Origin: an uncultured Coriobacteriaceae bacterium
GTDB lineage: Bacteria; Actinomycetota; Coriobacteriia; Coriobacteriales; QAMH01
Assembly (NCBI GenBank): GCA_902783925.1
Contig: CACZSV010000167.1
Location: 1-35,512 of the forward strand
DNA: 35,512 nt
Reading direction: 5' to 3'
The translations under genes were made by a program, and so were the position numbers. Below the pieces are notes generated by a model. That model worked only from the letters and a program-made list of their open reading frames with translations. It made no database searches and was not told the origin of the DNA. Positions 8,373-15,319 of the stretch are shown here, piece by piece (position 1 is the stretch's first letter; each line of letters opens with the position of its first letter).

Positions 8373-8885
8373 TTACTTTTCCACGTCGGTAATAGTCTCG
8401 ATGATTTCGGCCTTGCGCGCGCCGCTCGGGAGCTTGATGTCATGCTCCTTTGCATAATCCTTGAGCTGCGCAACCGTCATCTTTGAGAAGTCGAGGCTTT
8501 CTGCAGCCACGGCCTCTTCTTTCACAGGCTCTTCGATCTTTGCAGGAGCTGCCTTGGGGGCAGGCGCCTCGGCCTTCTGACCAGCGACATCGACAATAGC
8601 GATGCGGGTGAGCTGCTGACGATGGCCGCGCGTGCGCTTATAGCCCTTGCGCTTCTTGAACTTGAAGATAATCTGCTTGTCGCCCTTGTGTTGGTCGACG
8701 ATCTGAGCGGTGACGTTTGTCTGAGCAAGTTTATCCGCATCCGTGACGATGCTCGTGCCATCATTGAGGAAAAGCACCTCGAGAGAAAGCTTGTCGCCTG
8801 CCTCGCCCTCGAGCTTTTCGACATCGAGCACGTCGCCCGGTTTCACGGTGTATTGCTTGCCACCGGTTTTAACAATCGCGTACAT
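8373..8885 (-). CDS. rplU: 50S ribosomal protein L21 (bL21) with SAP-like C-terminal extension
   Basis: Residues 1-102 are a normal bL21 (MYAIVKTGGKQYTV, FKFKKRKGYKRTRGHRQ). The protein then continues to 170 residues through an Ala/Pro/Glu/Lys-rich linker (about 103-130). A helical segment of about 38 residues follows (131-168, LDFSKMTVAQLKDYAKEHDI then KLPSGARKAEII). This resembles the SAP/Rho-N helix-extension-helix fold, which binds nucleic acid. Most bL21 proteins stop near 103 residues. The ATG at 8885 is chosen because AAAGG lies nine bases upstream and the family starts at MYAIV; a longer open frame upstream has no support. The SAP-like assignment is from sequence pattern only. Confidence 0.95.
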   Translation of the reverse strand: MYAIVKTGGKQYTVKPGDVLDVEKLEGEAGDKLSLEVLFLNDGTSIVTDADKLAQTNVTAQIVDQHKGDKQIIFKFKKRKGYKRTRGHRQQLTRIAIVDVAGQKAEAPAPKAAPAKIEEPVKEEAVAAESLDFSKMTVAQLKDYAKEHDIKLPSGARKAEIIETITDVEK

Positions 8886-8959
8886 GGTACATGCCTTTCG
8901 GTTTTCCTTTTTCACATGCCCGTTTCGCGATGGAAAGGGAAAAGAACCGTCGCGAGGGG

Positions 8960-8988
8960 GCAAACGCTAATAGTCTACTAGCGTTTGC
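8960..8988 (-). promoter_or_regulatory. Hairpin in the rplU leader (candidate leader element)
   Basis: GCAAACGCTA and TAGCGTTTGC form a perfect 10-pair stem with a 9-base loop, centred about 90 bases before the rplU start. No T-tract follows on either strand, so a simple terminator is unlikely. It could be an autoregulatory structure for the L21-L27 operon or a DNA-binding site; neither is proven. The rest of the interval up to 9153 shows no gene. Confidence 0.45.
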
Positions 8989-9099
8989 TCTGTTTCACAA
9001 GAGAAAAATTAAAATTATCTTGCATTCACGCTCTCTGACTGAGTCGGCAAGCCGCAGCTCATCGGACCAGGAGCTGGAATGGTAAGGATGTCTGCAATG

Positions 9100-9105
9100 T
9101 ATAAT
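9100..9105 (+). promoter_or_regulatory. -10 element upstream of the Nif11-type peptide
   Basis: A perfect TATAAT hexamer lies 48 bases before the peptide start codon. No good -35 hexamer is seen at 16-18 bases upstream, so the promoter may need an activator or depend on flanking bases. Confidence 0.45.
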
Positions 9106-9153
9106 ACTCGAGCGCCAACGATAGCAATAAAGCAAACGGAAGGAGTCGTCGTC

Positions 9154-9354
9154 ATGAAATTCGAGGACTTGTCACCAGAGCTTCAGGAAAAGGCCAAGGC
9201 CTGCAAGAACGCCGAAGAGCTTTTCAACCTGGCAAAAGCCGAAGGAATCGAACTCGGCGAAGAAGAGCTCGAGGCAATTAACGGCGGAATGGTCAGCGGC
9301 TGGAGCATCCCGGGTTGTCCGAAATTCGACGGCCACACCAAAAGGGTGAAATAA
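9154..9354 (+). CDS. Nif11-like leader peptide, putative RiPP precursor
   Basis: The 66-residue peptide has an acidic helical leader (DLSPELQEKAKACKNAEELF, residues 5-24) and ends the leader with EAINGG (40-45). This is the double-glycine cleavage pattern of Nif11-type (N11P) leaders. The following core is 21 residues with one cysteine (C55), two serines/threonines and a basic end (HTKRVK). The start at 9154 has GGAAGGAG upstream; the frame is open further upstream but without a ribosome site. No modifying enzyme, peptidase or C39-type transporter is within the window, so it is an orphan. It ends four bases from the convergent LysR gene. It may instead be a small Nif11-domain protein that is not modified. 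Confidence 0.7.
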   Translation: MKFEDLSPELQEKAKACKNAEELFNLAKAEGIELGEEELEAINGGMVSGWSIPGCPKFDGHTKRVK

Positions 9355-9358
9355 GACA

Positions 9359-10276
9359 CTAACAGCACGCGTGTTCGAGCAGTGCCTCCTTAAGCACGGT
9401 TACGGCTCTCCACGCTGGAACGGAACTCGGTGTTCCGATGCTCACCTCGTAGCACGCGTGCTCCGAAAGCTTGACCCGCACAATCTGGCTGGGGTCCTTG
9501 AGCGCATCGTCGATCATGTTCGAGGGGGCAAACACAGCGCAGACTCCGCTGGCGCACGCCGCGAGCAAGGTGTTCAGGTATTCAGATATGAGCGCAATTC
9601 GTGGTTTGATTCCGTGCGCCCGCAACTCCGAATAGGCGATGCGTCCCGATATATCCTCTACCATGCCAATCCCAAATGGACATTCCTTCAAGGCGTCGAG
9701 GCCTTGCTCTTTGACGAGAGCACGGGCATCTTCGACAGAACGGCCCGTCACCTTGACCAATAGATCTTCATGAATTGCGAGCACAATCTCTTCTGATGCA
9801 AAGGGCACAACATCGACGCCCGGATGCGTCTCGCCAAATCGCGCGACAGCGAGATCTATCTCTGCTCGCTCGACCTTGCGCACGAGTTCCCTATTGGTCT
9901 CCTCGGTAAGTTCAAAGCAAATATCTGGAAGCTGCTCGCGAACACGCGCAACAACACAGGGCATGAGCGACTTTCCACGCATTTGCGGAACTCCCACCTT
10001 GAGAATTCCCGCGCTTCCACCGGTGACTTCTCCGATAGTGCGAATGAGATCTTGTTGCGCCTGCCTTTGTTCGTGCGCGTACAGCAAAAACGCGGTGCCC
10101 GCCGGCGTGAACGAGAGCGGCGTTCCGCGCTGAACGAGCTTGACGCCGAGCTCGTTTTCGAGTGCAGCCAGACGTGCCGAAAGCGTCTGTTGCGAGAGCT
10201 CGAGAGCCTTTGCCGCCTTGGTCACACTGCCCTCTTCGGAAAGCTTCACAAACCAATCCCAGGACTCAAGCGACAT
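9359..10276 (-). CDS. LysR family transcriptional regulator
   Basis: This is a typical LysR regulator of about 305 residues. The N-terminal winged helix-turn-helix (about residues 1-60, WDWFVKLSEEGSVTKAAKAL then SQQTLSARLAALE) is followed by a substrate-binding-like effector domain (about 85-300). Several in-frame ATG codons exist (10306, 10288, 10279, 10276); the last was chosen because TGGAG precedes it by about seven bases, so the start is uncertain. It is divergent from the TAXI-TRAP operon, with 220 bases between the start codons and a dyad in that gap, so it probably controls that transporter. The effector is unknown. Confidence 0.9.
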   Translation of the reverse strand: MSLESWDWFVKLSEEGSVTKAAKALELSQQTLSARLAALENELGVKLVQRGTPLSFTPAGTAFLLYAHEQRQAQQDLIRTIGEVTGGSAGILKVGVPQMRGKSLMPCVVARVREQLPDICFELTEETNRELVRKVERAEIDLAVARFGETHPGVDVVPFASEEIVLAIHEDLLVKVTGRSVEDARALVKEQGLDALKECPFGIGMVEDISGRIAYSELRAHGIKPRIALISEYLNTLLAACASGVCAVFAPSNMIDDALKDPSQIVRVKLSEHACYEVSIGTPSSVPAWRAVTVLKEALLEHACC

Positions 10277-10401
10277 CATCCGCTCCATCGACAATCTCGA
10301 AAACATGCACAAACTCTTAAAACGTAGAGGCAGTATAGCGAAACAAAACTGAAATTTCTTGTGGGTTGACCGAAAAAATTTGTGATTTGCCTCCACCTTG
10401 G

Positions 10402-10423
10402 CCAATTCTTCACGTAGAATTGG
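10402..10423. promoter_or_regulatory. Candidate LysR operator dyad
   Basis: CCAATTCT and AGAATTGG are perfect inverted arms separated by six bases (TCACGT), in the gap between the divergent lysR and TAXI genes. The core ATTC-N8-GAAT fits the T-N11-A style of LysR sites. A TAGAAT hexamer (10415-10420), which could be a -10 for the transporter genes, lies inside the right arm. Confidence 0.55.
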
Positions 10424-10496
10424 AGCCTAGCGTCTAAGCGTTCAATATGGAGGGATGCTGGCGCAGGTAAAGAAAACGCAGAGAAGGAGAACGAGT

Positions 10497-11531
10497 ATGA
10501 AGAGGAAGCTCATACCCATAGTCGCCATTAGCCTAATCGCAGCTCTCGCATTGTGCGTGACGGGCTGCGGTGGCAGCAGTGGAGGAAGCGCAAGCAAGAG
10601 CGCAAGCGCCTCGGGCAGTGCCAGTGGCAGCGCAAATGCCAAGACGGTTGATAACAACCTGCAATTCCTCACCGGCGGCGAGTCCGGCACCTATTACGCC
10701 TTTGGCACGGTTCTCGCCAACTATTGCACCAACAACACCCCCACGAAGGTAACGGCGCTTTCTGGCAACGGCTCGCAGGCCAATATCCAGGCGCTGCAGG
10801 ACGGCGATGCAAACATCGCATTCTGCCAGTCTGACGTTCTGGCCTACGCATACGATGGGACCAACCTGTTCAAGGATTCCGGTGCCTACAAGGACTTCTC
10901 CGTTGTCGGCACCCTCTATCAGGAGCAGGTCCAGATCGTGACCACCAATCCTGATATCAAGACGGTCGCAGACCTCAAGGGCAAGACCGTCTCCGTTGGC
11001 GCCACGGGCTCCGGCGTCTACTTCAATGCTGTCGACATCCTCGGTGCATATGACCTGACCGTCAACGACCTCAACGCTGTCTATCAGAACTTCGCCGATT
11101 CCACCGATTCTCTCAAGAACGGCAAGATCGACGCAGCATTTGTCGTAGCAGGCGCTCCGACCACGTCGATCACAGATCTCTCCACTGCAAAGAAGTGCTA
11201 TCTGGTCTCACTTGACGACGCACATATTGAGAAGTTGCTCGCTTCTTCGCCGTACTATGCAAAGGCCACGATTCCGGCCAGCGCATACGGCCTCGATTCC
11301 GACACCACCACCGTGTCTGTTGGTGCTGTCATCATCGCGAACAACAACGTTTCCGAAGAAGCCGTCTACAACTTCATCTCCTCTGTCTTCGCAGGAGCCA
11401 AAGCGCAGCCCAATGCACACGCCAAATACGCTGAGCTCGACATTAACACCGCAGCCGCAATCAAGGGCGTGCCGTATCACACCGGCGCAGCGAAGTATTA
11501 CAGCGAGCAGGGCATCACGGTCGCTAAGTAA
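10497..11531 (+). CDS. TAXI family TRAP transporter solute receptor (lipoprotein)
   Basis: This is the extracytoplasmic binding protein of a TRAP transporter of the TAXI (TRAP-associated extracytoplasmic immunogenic) type. The 344-residue protein has a lipoprotein signal peptide with lipobox VTGC (Cys24) and a Gly/Ser/Ala-rich tether (25-46). The TAXI domain begins LQFLTGGESGTYYAFGTVLA and contains VADLKGKTVSVGATGSGV. The ATG at 10497 has AGAAGGAGA eight bases upstream; an earlier ATG at 10455 would spoil the signal peptide. The fused permease follows after a 187-base gap with a strong hairpin. TAXI systems often carry glutamate or other carboxylates, but the substrate cannot be read here. 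Confidence 0.93.
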   Translation: MKRKLIPIVAISLIAALALCVTGCGGSSGGSASKSASASGSASGSANAKTVDNNLQFLTGGESGTYYAFGTVLANYCTNNTPTKVTALSGNGSQANIQALQDGDANIAFCQSDVLAYAYDGTNLFKDSGAYKDFSVVGTLYQEQVQIVTTNPDIKTVADLKGKTVSVGATGSGVYFNAVDILGAYDLTVNDLNAVYQNFADSTDSLKNGKIDAAFVVAGAPTTSITDLSTAKKCYLVSLDDAHIEKLLASSPYYAKATIPASAYGLDSDTTTVSVGAVIIANNNVSEEAVYNFISSVFAGAKAQPNAHAKYAELDINTAAAIKGVPYHTGAAKYYSEQGITVAK

Positions 11532-11570
11532 ACAGCCTAGCTAGCGAGCGCGTGCTTTTGTCTCGATTGT

Positions 11571-11614
11571 CCAGGGTCACAATGGCCGTACACCATTGTG
11601 ACCCTGGGTATTTT
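11571..11614 (+). terminator. Strong hairpin between TAXI receptor and permease (terminator or attenuator)
   Basis: CCAGGGTCACAATGG (11571-11585) and its perfect complement (11593-11607) form a 15-pair stem with a 7-base loop, followed by GTATTTTG. The short T-tract suggests partial termination. That would leave more receptor mRNA than permease mRNA, a common need in binding-protein transporters. The permease may instead have its own promoter in 11615-11718, though none is obvious. Confidence 0.65.
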
Positions 11615-11718
11615 GAGAGCAATTCTGCTCTGCGCGTTTTCTCCAGCTTGTGAAGAAGGCGCGCAGAACCGAATTGAACTGCTCGCGACAAAGATCCGAT
11701 GCAGGCATGGAGGGCGTA

Positions 11719-13857
11719 ATGAGACTATTCAAGAAAAAAGACGAGGCGGTCGTCGAAGACCTGCCGGCAGTCACAGCAGAAAGCGGCGACGTCGACACCG
11801 ACGACATCATGCGCAAATACGACAAGGAGTCGAACACGCGCATATGGGAGGGCATCCCCAAGATCGTGGTTACGGCGCTCTTGATTGCCTTTTCCATCTA
11901 CTGTTTGCTTATGACCCTGCTCTCGACCGAGCAGGCAGAAGCACGGTTGGCCCGTTTTCTGGCCTTCGTCATCCTGATTGGCTACATGATGTACCCAATC
12001 AGAAAGACCGGCCACAGGGTGAACCACATTCCCATTTACGACATCATCCTCGCCCTCATGGGTTTTGTGCCGTTTATGTACTTCGCAATTAACGTAACGC
12101 CTATTCTGCTCATGGGCACGCGCATTACCCCGATGCTTGTCGCATTCGGCGTCATGGGCCTCATAAGCCTGGCAGAGCTCTGCCGCAGGTGCGTAGGCGT
12201 CCCCATCATCATTGTCGTAGGTTGTTTGCTCGTCTACGCCTTCTATTTCCAGCTCTCGCATAACCCCGACATGTATAAGGCACTTTCGAACGTTGTCCAG
12301 AAGCTCTTCTACACAACGAGCGGCGTCATAGGCACACCGACAAATGTCTGTTACACCTATATCGTGTTATTCATCATCTTTGGCGCGTTCTTGGAACGCA
12401 CCGGCATCGCCAATTTCTTTATCTCGCTTGCTAACCGCATCGCCGGCTGGTCGAGTGGCGGCGCGGCAAAGGTCGCGGTTATCTCGTCTGCGCTCTGCGG
12501 TATGGTCTCTGGATCGTCCGTTGGCAACACGGTAACCACGGGCTCGGTCACCATCCCCATGATGAAGAAGACAGGGTACAAGCCAGAATTTGCCGGAGCA
12601 GTCGAGGCCGCATCGTCCACAGGCGGACAGATCATGCCGCCAATTATGGGCGCGGCGGCATTTCTGATGGCAGAGTACATGGGCGTCCCTTACATCCAGG
12701 TAGCCGCCATAGCCATCATCCCCGCCCTTCTCTATTTCACCGGCATTTTCTGCGCAGTGCATCTGGAGGCGAAGAAGCTTAGCTTGCGCGGCATGCCCAA
12801 AGAAGAGCTTCCCAAGTGGAAATTCCTTGCCAAGAACTGCTACTTGCTTTTGCCGCTGGTGCTGCTCGTATGGCTCGTCTCCGCCAATGTGTTTACCATG
12901 GCAATGTCGGCTGCAATATCCATCCTCTCGGCCTTTGTCATCGGCTTTATTCACTTTGTGCAAACCAATTGGGAAGAGCGCTCCGAGGGCGAGACTTTTG
13001 GGATGATTCTGCTCGATTCGACCCGTACCGCCGTTTGGACTGCGGGCGATGCCTTTGCAGCTGGCGCAAAGAACTCCATCGGCGTCGCCGTCGCATGCGG
13101 TATGGCGGGCCTCATTGCTGGATGCATCACCGTGACGGGCCTCGCATCAACGCTCATTAACGTTATCGTCATCGCCGCGGGCGATTACCTCATCATCGGC
13201 CTGTTGCTTACCATGCTGTGCTGCATCGTGCTCGGCATGGGCGTGCCCACAACGGCGAACTACTGCATCATGGCAGCAACCTGCGCTCCCATTCTCATGC
13301 AGATGCAGGTTCCGCTAGTCTGCGCGCATTTCTTCGTTTTCTATTTTGGTATCCTCGCCGATATCACACCGCCCGTCGCCCTTGCGGCGTTTGCGGGCAG
13401 CGCAATCGCTAAATCGCGGCCAATGATAGCCGCTCTCAACGCAAGCCGCCTGGCCATTGCCGCCTATATCGTTCCGTTTATATTTGCCTACTATCCCTCC
13501 CTCATTGCGCAAGGAGACATTCCTATAGTGCTTGTCATTGCAAACACCGCCATGGCTATGATCGGCCTATTTGGCGTTGCAGCAGGTCTCAACGGCTACC
13601 TCATGGGCAAAATTAACCCGATCTTTCGCGCGGTACTCATCGTCGGTGGCGTCATGTTCATGATTCCCCTTTCTGGTGCCATGGGTACCGAGGTCATCGT
13701 ATGCAACGCCGTCGGTGCCGCGCTCGTAGCCGCCATCGCCGTCTTGCAAAAGGTTCTCAATAAGAACAAACCTGCACCACTGCAGGCAGAGGCCGACGAA
13801 AAGTCGGAATCGAAAGAGACTGACGTGCAACCGGAATCGAACACTGATCAGCAGTAA
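11719..13857 (+). CDS. TRAP transporter permease, fused small and large subunits (TIGR02123 type)
   Basis: This 712-residue integral membrane protein joins the DctQ-like small subunit (about 50-160, four hydrophobic segments) to the DctM-like large subunit. The DctM part carries the conserved GMVSGSSVGNTVTTGSVTIP, EAASSTGGQIMPPIMGAAAF and VLGMGVPTTANYCIMA stretches near the sodium/substrate sites. It powers ion-gradient-driven uptake with the TAXI receptor encoded upstream. The N-terminus is charged and cytosolic; the C-terminus ends in an acidic, Lys/Glu/Ser-rich tail. The ATG at 11719 has GGAGGG five bases upstream; an ATG at 11707 is a less likely start. The reductase gene follows after nine bases. 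Confidence 0.93.
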   Translation: MRLFKKKDEAVVEDLPAVTAESGDVDTDDIMRKYDKESNTRIWEGIPKIVVTALLIAFSIYCLLMTLLSTEQAEARLARFLAFVILIGYMMYPIRKTGHRVNHIPIYDIILALMGFVPFMYFAINVTPILLMGTRITPMLVAFGVMGLISLAELCRRCVGVPIIIVVGCLLVYAFYFQLSHNPDMYKALSNVVQKLFYTTSGVIGTPTNVCYTYIVLFIIFGAFLERTGIANFFISLANRIAGWSSGGAAKVAVISSALCGMVSGSSVGNTVTTGSVTIPMMKKTGYKPEFAGAVEAASSTGGQIMPPIMGAAAFLMAEYMGVPYIQVAAIAIIPALLYFTGIFCAVHLEAKKLSLRGMPKEELPKWKFLAKNCYLLLPLVLLVWLVSANVFTMAMSAAISILSAFVIGFIHFVQTNWEERSEGETFGMILLDSTRTAVWTAGDAFAAGAKNSIGVAVACGMAGLIAGCITVTGLASTLINVIVIAAGDYLIIGLLLTMLCCIVLGMGVPTTANYCIMAATCAPILMQMQVPLVCAHFFVFYFGILADITPPVALAAFAGSAIAKSRPMIAALNASRLAIAAYIVPFIFAYYPSLIAQGDIPIVLVIANTAMAMIGLFGVAAGLNGYLMGKINPIFRAVLIVGGVMFMIPLSGAMGTEVIVCNAVGAALVAAIAVLQKVLNKNKPAPLQAEADEKSESKETDVQPESNTDQQ

Positions 13858-13866
13858 GGAGCTCCC

Positions 13867-14712
13867 ATGAGCGAGGCAAAAACAATCTGGGTCACCGGAG
13901 CAAGCGGGTTTATCGGCTCTGAAGTCGTCGAGCGGCTGGGCGCCCTGGGGCACAATGTCGTTGGCACGGACCTCGAAGTCTCGGTTTGCGACCCCGAGCG
14001 TCTCGAAGCGTTTGCAGAAGCCTGCAGCCCAGAAGTCATCATCAACTGCGCCGGGCTGCCACGCGCCGCCTTGAACAGCCTTGGCAACCGCGTGAAGGCA
14101 TACGAGACCAACGCGCTGGGAGCAGGCAATGTGGCCGTGGTAGCAAACGCACTTGGCGCCAAGCTGGTGCAGATTTCCACAGATGATGTTTTTCCAACCC
14201 GCATGGCCGAGCCGGCAAACGAATTCGATACCCCTCATCCAGAAAAACCGTATGGAAAATCGAAGCGCGCCGGCGAAGCAATTGTGCGAAACAGTGCGCC
14301 CAACCACATCATCATCCGCTCCTCATGGGTGTATTCACGCCGCGGGGGAATACTAAAAGATCTGCTTGATGCTGTTGAATCCGGGCGTAAGGCAGAGACG
14401 AGAACAGACCAGTACAACAGCCCGACCTCCATACGCACCTACGTCAATTTCATTGCACGCGCAATTGAGACCAACGCAACCGGCATTTTCCACATTACGA
14501 GCATAGGATGCATAAACCGCTACGAATTTGCCGCAAAAGCGCTGGAGATCTGCGGCTACGACCCCGGCGCATGGCTTATCCCCACCACGGATTTGGTCAC
14601 CGCAGAGAAGGTTCAATTAGAAAGCCTCATGCTCGAGATGTTCGGTGCGAACCTGCCCACTTGGGAAGAAGACCTGCAGGGATATTTGGAAGAAGTCGGT
14701 CTCGCCAAATAG
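13867..14712 (+). CDS. RmlD-like extended SDR (NAD(P)-dependent sugar-nucleotide reductase or related)
   Basis: The 281-residue protein is an extended short-chain dehydrogenase/reductase. It has a nucleotide-binding VTGASGFIG (9-17), a catalytic YGKSK (Tyr129, Lys133) and the substrate-domain pattern of dTDP-4-dehydrorhamnose reductase (STDDVFP, RSSWVYSRRGG). No other dTDP-rhamnose genes are nearby, so rhamnose synthesis is not supported by context. It starts nine bases after the TRAP permease with AAGGAG six bases before the ATG, so it is probably in the transporter operon. It may act on the imported compound. Confidence 0.82.
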   Translation: MSEAKTIWVTGASGFIGSEVVERLGALGHNVVGTDLEVSVCDPERLEAFAEACSPEVIINCAGLPRAALNSLGNRVKAYETNALGAGNVAVVANALGAKLVQISTDDVFPTRMAEPANEFDTPHPEKPYGKSKRAGEAIVRNSAPNHIIIRSSWVYSRRGGILKDLLDAVESGRKAETRTDQYNSPTSIRTYVNFIARAIETNATGIFHITSIGCINRYEFAAKALEICGYDPGAWLIPTTDLVTAEKVQLESLMLEMFGANLPTWEEDLQGYLEEVGLAK

Positions 14713-14750
14713 CGGTCAGGGCGAAGGATGCATCTTTAGTCGCTATCTCC

Positions 14751-14826
14751 GAGCATCTGGAGAGCCTTCTCCGAGCATCTGGAGAGCCTTCTCCGATCAT
14801 CTGGAGAGCCTTCTCCGATCATCCGG
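14751..14826. repeat. Tandem 22-base repeat, 3.5 copies
   Basis: The unit GAGCATCTGGAGAGCCTTCT plus CC is repeated exactly in 14751-14772 and 14773-14794. A copy with one change (GAT for GAG) is at 14795-14816, and a degenerate partial copy at 14817-14826. Each unit contains GGAGA-GCCT-TCTCC, a small hairpin. The 22-base period shifts the reading frame each copy, so it does not encode a repeat protein. It lies 38 bases after the reductase stop codon. Confidence 0.9.
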
Positions 14827-14831
14827 AACAC

Positions 14832-14855
14832 AGGTTGTGAATATACGTACAACCT
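14832..14855. repeat. Inverted repeat AGGTTGT/ACAACCT
   Basis: Perfect 7-base arms are separated by ten A/T-rich bases. It lies directly after the 22-base array and lacks a T-tract on the plus strand. It could help terminate the reductase transcript. Confidence 0.45.
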
Positions 14856-14933
14856 ATGTCATCTGAAGCCCCGGATTTACACGGGCTACGGGCAATCGCA
14901 TAAGCTGAGTCGTTTCTGCATCAAATGAGTGGG

Positions 14934-14982
14934 GCGCGGATCTGCGTCCGCGCGAAGCTAGAGCCTTTCGTAACGAAAGGCT
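14934..14982. repeat. Two adjacent perfect inverted repeats
   Basis: GCGCGGA/TCCGCGC (14934-14953, 6-base loop) is followed by AGCCTTTCG/CGAAAGGCT (14962-14982, 3-base loop). Both are perfect and just precede the 52-base array, so the interval is unusually rich in potential stem-loops. Neither has a T-tract. Confidence 0.6.
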
Positions 14983-15004
14983 GGGCGCCGCACGGACCTC
15001 TCGT

Positions 15005-15214
15005 CCCGGCTGCGGCTGTTCACCTTCTGGGATTCCGGCCGAAGGTGCAGGGATTCCAGCTCCCGGGCCGTGCACCTTTTGTCTCCGGGGGCAAAGGTGT
15101 ATAGATCGTCCGGCTGCGGCCGTGCACCTTCTGCACCTGCGAGCAAAGGTGTGTGGCTTGCCCGGCTGCGGCCGTGCACCTTCTACTGTTTCGGCCAAAG
15201 GTGTACGGGGCTTG
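15005..15214. repeat. Tandem 52-base dyad-symmetric repeat, four units
   Basis: CACCTT occurs at 15021, 15073, 15125 and 15177, and AAGGTG at 15042, 15094, 15146 and 15198; both series have an exact 52-base period. Each pair forms a stem around 15 variable bases. Units are joined by GC-rich CCGGCTGCGGCCG-like segments. Conserved parts flank the variable loop on both sides, unlike CRISPR repeats. The period is not a multiple of three, so a protein repeat is ruled out. Outer pairs extend by G-U wobble only in the plus-strand sense in three units, hinting at a plus-strand RNA. Function unknown. Confidence 0.85.
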
Positions 15215-15319
15215 CGGCCTGGCTGGATTACCGACGGAGCGGCGCGCCCCATGCCCTTCAGGTGTACATAACGGTTGCTCGTAGAACTGCAGCGGGATGC
15301 AGGGACCGCGCCCCGCAAT

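Noticed and set aside
9038..9050. 13-base sequence CTGAGTCGGCAAG, also found near 34187-34199
   Set aside because: Two copies of 13 bases without flanking similarity or symmetry in 35 kb are too little to call a repeat or attachment site.
15005..15214. CRISPR array
   Set aside because: The conserved parts are short and split around a variable 15-base loop, only four units exist, the period is 52 bases, and no cas genes are in the window.
14854..15318. A 154-codon open frame on the minus strand across the repeat region
   Set aside because: It reads through 52-base repeats, whose period is not a multiple of three, so each unit is read in a different frame. The product is low-complexity and Arg/Pro/Ala-rich without a ribosome site.
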